From a virus: a stretch of 21,074 bases of DNA. A program made the translations under genes and the position numbers. The first letter of the stretch is position 1; each line of letters starts with the position of its first letter. The DNA lies in IMG/VR virus record IMGVR_UViG_3300040815_000435, positions 1 to 21,074 of that record, one strand, 5' to 3'. The notes under the pieces were generated by a model, which worked only from the letters and a program-made list of their open reading frames with translations, was not told the origin of the DNA and searched no databases. Positions 1-4,900 of the stretch are shown one piece after another.

Positions 1-1296
1 CAGCTCCAAGGCGAGGAAGCCGAGCAGTTCAAAGCTGAACTAGAGGCGGGGCTACAAAAGGTAGAGAACGAGGTCATCGACAACATGGAGACCACCCGTC
101 TCCGTACCAACCTGTTCAGTGTCCTCAAGAACCTGATCGTGGCTGGTAACGCCTTGTTCAACACCGACACTACCAACTGCTACAGCCTGCGTAACTACGT
201 GGCCCAGCGCGACCGCTCAGGTAACGCAACCCTAATCATCCTGCGCGAGATGGTATCCAAGCGTACACTTCCAGATCGCTTCGTGACCAAGCTGACAGAC
301 AAAGCCAAGCGGGACGGTAAGGACAAGCTGGCCGATGACCTAGAGATTTACACTGTGGTCGAACGGAAGTCCAAGGATCGCTGGGAAAGCTATCAGGAAG
401 TCGAGGGCGAAGAAGTCCCCGGCACCCGTGGTTACTACCGTGACGAGACTAACCCGTGGCTGGCCCTGCGCATGATCACAGTGGACGGCGAAGACTACGG
501 ACGGTCCTACGTCGAGGAACTCTACGGCGACCTTATGTCAGCCGAGGAGCTAACCAAGTCAATCGTCCAAGGCGGTATGATCGCCTCTAAGCTACTCTGG
601 TTGGTCAACCCTAACGGAATGACAGACATCGACGACCTGCAAGACGCAGCCAACGGTGACTTCGCTCCGGGTATGGGGACTGACGTAGAGGCTCTTAGAA
701 CTGACAAGATGGCCGACTTCCAGATCGCCCAGCAAGTCTTGAACAGCATCGAGATACGCCTTGAGCGTGCCTTCCTGATGACTGCAAGTGTCCAGCGGGA
801 CGCCGAGCGTGTCACAGCGTTTGAAATCCAAGTCATGTCTCAGGAGATCGAGGATGTCCTCGGCGGGTATTACTCGCTGATGGCGCAGGAACTCCAGTTA
901 CCTCTGGTGCGCCGTTGGATGTTCAAGATGCAACGCGAAGGTGAACTCCCAGAGTTCCCTGAAGGTACCGTAGAGCCCGTCATCGTGACAGGCACGGATG
1001 CTCTTGGACGTGGGCAAGACCTCACGCGCCTGAGAGGGTTCGCACAGGACATCGTTCAGTTAGGCCAAGCACTCCCTGCGCTGATCCAACGGGTCAACGA
1101 CGGTGAGCTGCTCACGCGCCTCGCTAACGGTCACAACATCGACACGGCTGGTCTCATTAAGACCGACCAAGAGATCGCGGCAGAACAAGAAGCCGCTCAA
1201 CAACAAGCTATGCAGCAATCCGTGATCGACAAGGGCACAGGCCCAGCGATCCAAGCGATGTCTCAAGCTGCACAAGCTCAACAGCCTCAAGGATAA
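1..1296 (+). CDS. Portal (head-tail connector) protein, T7 gp8-like, 5' partial
   Basis: The reading frame is open from base 1, so the gene starts upstream; the ATG at 85 is internal. The 431 visible codons compare with 536 in T7 gp8, so roughly the first 100 residues are missing. Portal proteins form the dodecameric ring at the capsid vertex through which DNA is packaged and ejected. Support comes from the visible text: an N-terminal helical stretch, a middle region containing NPWLALRM and GRSYVEELYGDL, the RDAERVTAFEIQ segment, and a Gln/Ala-rich C-terminal tail, all typical of T7-family connectors. It is also followed directly by a scaffold gene and then a capsid gene. The stop is three bases before the scaffold start, and an AAGGA ribosome site for the scaffold lies in the last codons. 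Confidence 0.93.
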   Translation, partial: QLQGEEAEQFKAELEAGLQKVENEVIDNMETTRLRTNLFSVLKNLIVAGNALFNTDTTNCYSLRNYVAQRDRSGNATLIILREMVSKRTLPDRFVTKLTDKAKRDGKDKLADDLEIYTVVERKSKDRWESYQEVEGEEVPGTRGYYRDETNPWLALRMITVDGEDYGRSYVEELYGDLMSAEELTKSIVQGGMIASKLLWLVNPNGMTDIDDLQDAANGDFAPGMGTDVEALRTDKMADFQIAQQVLNSIEIRLERAFLMTASVQRDAERVTAFEIQVMSQEIEDVLGGYYSLMAQELQLPLVRRWMFKMQREGELPEFPEGTVEPVIVTGTDALGRGQDLTRLRGFAQDIVQLGQALPALIQRVNDGELLTRLANGHNIDTAGLIKTDQEIAAEQEAAQQQAMQQSVIDKGTGPAIQAMSQAAQAQQPQG

Positions 1297-1299
1297 TAT

Positions 1300-2067
1300 A
1301 TGTCCCAAGAAGCAATTTCAGTAGGTCCTTCGTTGGACATTCTTGAAGAGACCCCAACCCCAGACATTGTGGAGGTCAGTCCCGCCACCTCTAGCGAGGA
1401 CGTTCAAGAAGCACCAACAGAAGACACGCCTAGTGAGCCTTCTGAGAACACCGCGACTTCCCCTAAGCCCTCTAAGATGGGTGAAGGGGAAGCCGAGGGT
1501 GAAGACGAAGAAGGTAACGATACGCCTGAAGATGGTTCCGACGAGAAGGCAGAGGACGGTGAAGTCCAGCCTGTAGACGTTGGTAAGTACTCCGCTGAGT
1601 TCTTCGAGAACGACGGTACTCTGTCAGAAGACAGTTACGCTGAGCTAGAAGCACGGGGTCTCGGTAAGGACGTGGTAGACATGTTCATGGCCGGGGTACA
1701 GGCTTTGCAAACCCAGCGCGGAGAGACCCTCGTGGATCTTGCGGGTGGCCAAGAAGGCTACGACGCTATGGTCTCTTGGGGAACCAAGAACCTTTCCGAA
1801 GCCGAGCAAGCTCAGTTCAACTCGGCTATTGACCAAGCGATCCTTGAAGGGGACTCAACGGCAGTCTCTATGCTGATCCCAGGCATCAAGGCCCGCATGT
1901 CCTCCGAGCCTAGCTACGTCAACACGGACAACAACCCGAACTCTGGCGGTGTCCGCCCGTTCGCCAACAAGTCCGAGATGATGGAAGCCATGCGTGACCC
2001 TCGGTATCGCAAGGACGGCGCTTATGTTGCCTCAGTGCAGCAACGCCTAGCAATCTCGGAGTTCTAA
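1300..2067 (+). CDS. Capsid assembly scaffold protein, T7 gp9-like
   Basis: A 255-residue, strongly acidic protein. Roughly the first 90 residues are a low-complexity Glu/Asp/Pro/Ser/Thr stretch, followed by an ordered part starting near VDVGKYSAEFFENDGTLSEDSY. The C-terminus (about residues 205-255) contains NPNSGGVRPFANKSEMMEAM and DPRYRKDGAYVASVQQRL, the conserved scaffold tail of T7-like phages that probably binds the capsid protein. The scaffold directs procapsid assembly and is lost before maturation. It is preceded by AAGGA about 7 bases upstream of the ATG. Position between portal and capsid genes agrees with the call, although here two small membrane-protein genes and a long non-coding stretch intervene before the capsid gene. 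Confidence 0.92.
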   Translation: MSQEAISVGPSLDILEETPTPDIVEVSPATSSEDVQEAPTEDTPSEPSENTATSPKPSKMGEGEAEGEDEEGNDTPEDGSDEKAEDGEVQPVDVGKYSAEFFENDGTLSEDSYAELEARGLGKDVVDMFMAGVQALQTQRGETLVDLAGGQEGYDAMVSWGTKNLSEAEQAQFNSAIDQAILEGDSTAVSMLIPGIKARMSSEPSYVNTDNNPNSGGVRPFANKSEMMEAMRDPRYRKDGAYVASVQQRLAISEF

Positions 2068-2068
2068 C

Positions 2069-2479
2069 ATGTGGAGCATATTCGGTGAGATCGCCAAGGA
2101 CATCGTTGGTATTTTTGCCGATGGCGTCCGATCCAAGCGTAGAATAAAAGAAGCTGAAGCTGAAGCGCGCGTCCAGATAGCTCTCCGCCAAGTTGAGGCG
2201 GAAATAGACTGGGACGTGCAGGCCATGCGGAACGCAGAGAAGTCGTGGAAGGATGAATATTTCACCCTGCTTCTCTCAGTCCCGTTGATCGGCGTGTTCA
2301 TCCCCGCCATGCGCCCTCATGTCTTTGAGGGCTTCTTGGCGCTTGAGGCGCTCCCGCAGTGGTACATTACGTTCATTGCGGTCGCTGTTTCAGCCGCCTT
2401 TGGATACCGCAAGTTGGCTAAGCCATTCATTGAGCGGAACCAGAGGTCAATCAACCCTTCGAAAACCCCAAAGGAATAA
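2069..2479 (+). CDS. Holin-like membrane protein, resembling the 3-TM holin family of gene transfer agents
   Basis: 136 residues. A basic, alpha-helical N-terminal half (residues 19-57, rich in Arg/Lys/Glu/Ala) leads into the motif KSWKDEY (58-64). A first hydrophobic segment follows (about 64-81, with Pro72 and Pro79), then FEGFLALEALPQWY and a second segment (about 98-113), ending in a short charged tail. The arrangement 'EAEIDWDVQAMRNAEKSWKDE' then two hydrophobic helices around a 'FEGF-ALEALPQWY' loop matches my recollection of the GTA_holin_3TM family, which is common in alphaproteobacteria. The likely role is making lesions in the inner membrane at lysis. The start is one base after the scaffold stop, with GGAG about 8 bases upstream, so it is probably co-translated with the scaffold. 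Function is inferred from family resemblance and topology only. Confidence 0.68.
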   Translation: MWSIFGEIAKDIVGIFADGVRSKRRIKEAEAEARVQIALRQVEAEIDWDVQAMRNAEKSWKDEYFTLLLSVPLIGVFIPAMRPHVFEGFLALEALPQWYITFIAVAVSAAFGYRKLAKPFIERNQRSINPSKTPKE

Positions 2480-2482
2480 CCT

Positions 2483-2728
2483 ATGTCAGAATTCCCAGTG
2501 AACCCATCAGCCCAAGACGAAGCCACCTCTAAAGAGTGGTACAAGTCTAAAGGCGTTTGGGGTTCTATCATCATGGTAGCTGCCGTTGCTGCAAGCTACG
2601 CAGGTTACAACCTGACGACCGACATCCAGCAAGACATCGTGACCGCTATCACGGATGTGGTTGCTCTCGGTGGTGCCATCGTGGCCCTCATCGGTCGCAC
2701 AGTCGCGACTAAAGAAATTCGCGGCTAG
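2483..2728 (+). CDS. Small two-TM membrane protein, putative second holin or holin partner
   Basis: 81 residues with a polar N-terminus, the segment WYKSKGVWGS (19-28), a first hydrophobic helix (about 25-42), a short polar loop (DIQQDIV, 47-53) and a second hydrophobic helix (about 56-71) ending in a basic tail. Small phage proteins of this layout (a 'YKSKxxWG' entry, two helices, a Gly-rich second helix ending in GR) are common beside lysis genes and are usually annotated as holins. Its strong AAAGGA ribosome site lies in the end of the preceding holin-like gene, three bases away, so the two are almost certainly one translational unit. It could be a holin, an antiholin or a co-holin; sequence cannot decide. 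No endolysin is next to it. Confidence 0.55.
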   Translation: MSEFPVNPSAQDEATSKEWYKSKGVWGSIIMVAAVAASYAGYNLTTDIQQDIVTAITDVVALGGAIVALIGRTVATKEIRG

Positions 2729-2791
2729 ACATCAGGACCAAGTGTCCCTATGTTCCCCTTAGCACGTTACTCTAAGCGTGTGTTTGTGTTG

Positions 2792-2822
2792 AGCCCTCGT
2801 CGTTAATTCGGCGGGGGTTCTT
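2792..2822 (+). terminator. Terminator-like hairpin after the holin-like genes
   Basis: CCCTCGTCG (2794-2802) pairs with CGGCGGGGG (2809-2817) around the loop TTAATT. Nine pairs form with two G-U wobbles, extendable by two more pairs (A2792, G2793 with T2818, T2819). TTCTT follows in place of a clean T run, so termination may be partial. It would end the portal-scaffold-holin message before the capsid leader. Confidence 0.55.
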
Positions 2823-2888
2823 ACATTTCTAAAGAACGTACCCCCTCCCATACGTTTACTGCTTAAGGTAAAAACGCCCGTCATCATG

Positions 2889-2928
2889 CGGTAATGCGTA
2901 TATTTTTTACTTATACGGTAACGCGTAT
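2889..2928. repeat. Duplicated CGGTAAYGCGTAT element
   Basis: CGGTAATGCGTAT at 2889-2901 and CGGTAACGCGTAT at 2916-2928 agree at 12 of 13 positions. They are 27 bases apart, separated by a run of six T. The second copy contains the inverted repeat ATACG (2913-2917) / CGTAT (2924-2928). Position ahead of the capsid gene suggests a promoter or protein-binding site pair; this is inference. Confidence 0.6.
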
Positions 2929-2930
2929 GC

Positions 2931-2977
2931 GACCCTCGTGAGAGCAACGCTCCGTCAACACGAGAGACGAGGGGGTC
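2931..2977 (+). promoter_or_regulatory. Pair of mutually exclusive hairpins
   Basis: CTCGTG (2935-2940) can pair with CACGAG (2959-2964), enclosing a small GAGC-AAC-GCTC hairpin (2942-2952). Alternatively CCCTCGT (2933-2939) can pair with ACGAGGG (2967-2973). The two structures share the same left arm and cannot coexist. The arms CCCTCGT and GGGGG also resemble the terminator-like hairpin 140 bases upstream. A pyrimidine-rich run, TCTCTTCCTTCCCC, follows. Confidence 0.45.
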
Positions 2978-2997
2978 TCTTCCTTCCCCAAGGTCAG

Positions 2998-3013
2998 CTT
3001 CCCCATCGGGAAG
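2998..3013 (+). promoter_or_regulatory. Short perfect hairpin
   Basis: CTTCCC (2998-3003) and GGGAAG (3008-3013) form six perfect pairs around the four-base loop CATC. No T run follows, so it is not a terminator. Such a compact hairpin could mark a processing or stabilising site in the capsid leader RNA; role unknown. Confidence 0.45.
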
Positions 3014-3026
3014 ACGTACACCTCAA

Positions 3027-3054
3027 GTCCGGTAAAATGTCCGGTTTATTACCG
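3027..3054. repeat. GTCCGGT direct repeat with CGGTAA/TTACCG inverted repeat
   Basis: GTCCGGT occurs at 3027-3033 and 3039-3045, a 12-base period. CGGTAA at 3030-3035 is inverted as TTACCG at 3049-3054. CGGTAA is also the core of the duplicated element at 2889 and 2916, so this hexamer is present three times directly and once inverted in about 165 bases. Confidence 0.5.
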
Positions 3055-3077
3055 TTCGGGAATATCTTTCGAGAGAA

Positions 3078-3112
3078 CCAAGCGTGTGCTGCTTCTTAGC
3101 TAGGCAGCTTGG
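3078..3112 (+). promoter_or_regulatory. Hairpin in capsid leader
   Basis: CCAAGC (3078-3083) can pair with GCTTGG (3107-3112). Nested inside, CTGC (3089-3092) can pair with GCAG (3104-3107), in partial competition for G3107. No terminator tail follows. Role unknown. Confidence 0.35.
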
Positions 3113-3175
3113 CCCTCACTCATCTTACTAAACTTGCAGAAACTTTGCTGCCGCTGGTGTCCGAGGACATCGCCA

Positions 3176-3208
3176 CTGAGTGTCTGAGAGCCTACTGAGA
3201 GAGCTGAG
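3176..3208 (+). repeat. CTGAG repeats just upstream of the capsid ribosome site
   Basis: CTGAG occurs at 3176, 3184, 3195 and 3204, three times extended to CTGAGAG, with irregular spacing of 8, 11 and 9 bases. The stretch is purine-rich and lies 30-75 bases before the capsid start. It could keep the leader single-stranded for ribosome loading or bind a protein; role unknown. Confidence 0.45.
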
Positions 3209-3253
3209 AGAGCCGCTTCAAAGCGAAACTCTTATCTCGAAAGGACAGCTACA

Positions 3254-4231
3254 ATGGCTGCACCAAACTTTACCCTCGCCCGTGGTGGTGAGAACCTCGG
3301 AGGCGCGGATGATCGCGCGCTATTCCTTAAAACTTATGGCGGCGAAGTTCTGACCGCCTTTGAAGAGAGCAACGTGTTCGGCGACCGCCACCTCGTTCGC
3401 ACTCTGTCAAGCGGCAAGAGCGCACAGTTCCCCGCAGTAGGCGGTAAGACCGCTGCATACCGCACTCCTGGCGTTATGTCTGTTGGTGAAACTGCAAACC
3501 TCACCGAAGTCCTGATCACTGTTGACGCGTTTGTCGAAGCTGCGACTTCTATCGCTGTTATCGACGAAGCTATGACCCACTTCGACTTCCGTCAGCCTCT
3601 GACACGTGAAGACGGTCGCGCTATCGCACGCTTCTACGATCAGAACGTTGCACGCGTTGGTGTCCAAGCCGCACTCGAAACCACTTCTCGTTTCGACGGT
3701 TCTGGTGACATCTACGAATCAAAGACTGTTGGCTTCATCGACGACCGCGCAAGCACTGACACTTCTGCGGCTGCCCTGAAGGCATCTCTGGTTGCTATCG
3801 CTACGAACTTCGATGAGAAGGACGTAACTGAGCAAGGCCGGAACTACTTCCTGAAGCCTGCCCAGTACAACCTGCTTGCTTCTGACAACGAAACCATCAG
3901 CTCTGACTTCGGTAAGGCTGGCGACATCAAAGGTCTCGCGATCCCGATGCTGCACGGTTTCAACCTGATCAAGACCAACAACCTCCCAACTACGAACGTA
4001 ACGGGAACGTACAACAACAAGTACAACGTAGACGCTCGTAACGTCGTTGGTCTCGCGATGCACGAAAGCGCAATCGGTACTGTCAAGATGCGTGACCTCT
4101 CGGTCGGCATGACTGGTAACGACTACATCGTGACGCACAACGCTACGCTGATCACCACGCGTATGCTCTGCGGCCACGGCGTTCTGCGCCCTGAGTGCGC
4201 TGCGGTAACACGCACAGGCGCTCCTGCATAA
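3254..4231 (+). CDS. Major capsid protein, T7 gp10A-like
   Basis: 325 residues, close to the 345 of T7 gp10A. The family signature is clear near the N-terminus: ALFLKTYGGEVLTAFEESNV, then HLVRTLSSGKSAQFPAVGG and AAYRTPG, then a DEAMTHFD segment. These correspond to the N-arm and E-loop parts of the HK97-fold capsid protein of T7-like phages. It assembles with the scaffold into the procapsid and then forms the icosahedral shell. The ATG has AAGGA (3240-3244) nine bases upstream. Codon use is strongly biased to a few C-ending codons and the gene has its own leader and terminator, both fitting very high expression. I saw no slippery site at the stop that would make a gp10B-like frameshift form. 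Confidence 0.96.
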   Translation: MAAPNFTLARGGENLGGADDRALFLKTYGGEVLTAFEESNVFGDRHLVRTLSSGKSAQFPAVGGKTAAYRTPGVMSVGETANLTEVLITVDAFVEAATSIAVIDEAMTHFDFRQPLTREDGRAIARFYDQNVARVGVQAALETTSRFDGSGDIYESKTVGFIDDRASTDTSAAALKASLVAIATNFDEKDVTEQGRNYFLKPAQYNLLASDNETISSDFGKAGDIKGLAIPMLHGFNLIKTNNLPTTNVTGTYNNKYNVDARNVVGLAMHESAIGTVKMRDLSVGMTGNDYIVTHNATLITTRMLCGHGVLRPECAAVTRTGAPA

Positions 4232-4251
4232 GGGTAGCACCTAAAGACACT

Positions 4252-4283
4252 AGAGGGGGCCACCACGGTCCCCTCTATTTTTT
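4252..4283 (+). terminator. Intrinsic terminator after the capsid gene
   Basis: AGAGGGGGCC (4252-4261) pairs with GGTCCCCTCT (4267-4276) around ACCAC, giving ten pairs with one wobble. ATTTTTT follows at 4277-4283. It is a textbook factor-independent terminator, in the same place as the T-phi terminator downstream of T7 gene 10. Partial read-through would be needed to express the tail genes unless they have their own promoter. Confidence 0.92.
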
Positions 4284-4309
4284 CCTTATCAAACTAACGA
4301 GGCTCCCCC

Positions 4310-4900
4310 ATGCCAATGGTATTGACACCACTGACCGAGCTAGAGGCTGTGAACATCATCCTCCGCAACGACGGAGAGGCTCCTGTAGCTTCGCTCGACG
4401 AGAGTGGCTTCAGTGAGGCAGCCGATGCATACGCAAAGCTGACTGAGGTAACTCGCCAGCACCAGTCGCGAGGCTGGGCGTACAACACCGATTACGAACG
4501 CAAGTTCACCCCGGACGTGTCCAACGAGATCGTCCTACCAACAAACACCTTGTGGGTTAAACCAGCTTACGAGAGCCAGCGCCTTTCAATCGTAGAGCGC
4601 GGACGAAAGCTGTATGACCTAGAGAACAACACCTACGAGTTCAACGGCCCGGTATACCTCGACGTGTGCCAGATGCTTGAGTTCACCGAGATGCCTACTG
4701 CGATGCGTGACTACGTGACCATTGTGGCCGCCCGGAGATACCAAGCGCAATCTACAGGTGCCTCGATGCAGCACTCGTTCACCCAAGAAGACGAGTGGGA
4801 AGCACGTGCGGCCATGAAATCCGCTGACATTCGTGCGCGGCCTAGAGGCTTCCAGAGAACACGTAAAGGACTTCGTGCGTCCATTCGGAGACCAATATAA
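4310..4900 (+). CDS. Tail tubular protein A, T7 gp11-like
   Basis: 196 residues, the same length as T7 gp11. N-terminal LTELEAVNIILRNDGEAPV (8-26) and the following Ala/Glu-rich helix are the family hallmark, as is SRGW (53-56) followed by AYNTDYERKFTPD. In T7 this protein forms the dodecameric adaptor under the portal and joins it to the nozzle. GAGG (4299-4302) precedes the ATG. The stop codon overlaps the start of the next gene as TAATG, so tail A and tail B are translationally coupled. The C-terminus is basic (FQRTRKGLRASIRRPI). Confidence 0.94.
   Translation: MPMVLTPLTELEAVNIILRNDGEAPVASLDESGFSEAADAYAKLTEVTRQHQSRGWAYNTDYERKFTPDVSNEIVLPTNTLWVKPAYESQRLSIVERGRKLYDLENNTYEFNGPVYLDVCQMLEFTEMPTAMRDYVTIVAARRYQAQSTGASMQHSFTQEDEWEARAAMKSADIRARPRGFQRTRKGLRASIRRPI

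Larger units (their letters stand above)
2729..3253 (+). other. 525-bp non-coding leader upstream of the capsid gene
   Basis: No convincing gene is present on either strand; the one antisense frame here (2759-2947) has no sensible composition or ribosome site. Instead the stretch is full of inverted and direct repeats, listed separately: a terminator-like hairpin, a duplicated CGGTAAYGCGTAT element, two mutually exclusive hairpins, a tight CTTCCC/GGGAAG hairpin, GTCCGGT repeats, a CCAAGC/GCTTGG hairpin, the palindrome TGTCCGAGGACA at 3158-3169 and CTGAGAG repeats. It ends with AAGGA (3240-3244) serving the capsid ATG. In T7 the strongest late promoter precedes the capsid gene, so this stretch most likely holds the equivalent promoter and an RNA leader. 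I could not recognise a T7-type promoter consensus. Confidence 0.8.

Noticed and set aside
2759-2947. 62-codon minus-strand frame in the non-coding leader
   Set aside because: Crosses several hairpins and the duplicated element, has a low-complexity basic composition, and lacks a credible ribosome site.
2880-3250. Possible tRNA or other known RNA gene in the capsid leader
   Set aside because: The hairpins do not assemble into a cloverleaf and no GTTCRA T-loop with a paired acceptor stem and CCA end was found.
2729-3253. T7-type promoter (TAATACGACTCACTATAGGGAGA-like)
   Set aside because: No stretch matches well enough. TATACGGTAACGCGTAT is only superficially similar, so I report the repeats without naming a promoter.
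3719-4240. 173-codon minus-strand frame opposite the capsid gene
   Set aside because: Val/Arg/Ser-rich shadow created by the strongly biased capsid codons; no start signal or motif.
4215-4260. Programmed frameshift extending the capsid protein, as in T7 gp10B
   Set aside because: No slippery heptamer precedes the stop, and a strong terminator begins about 20 bases later.
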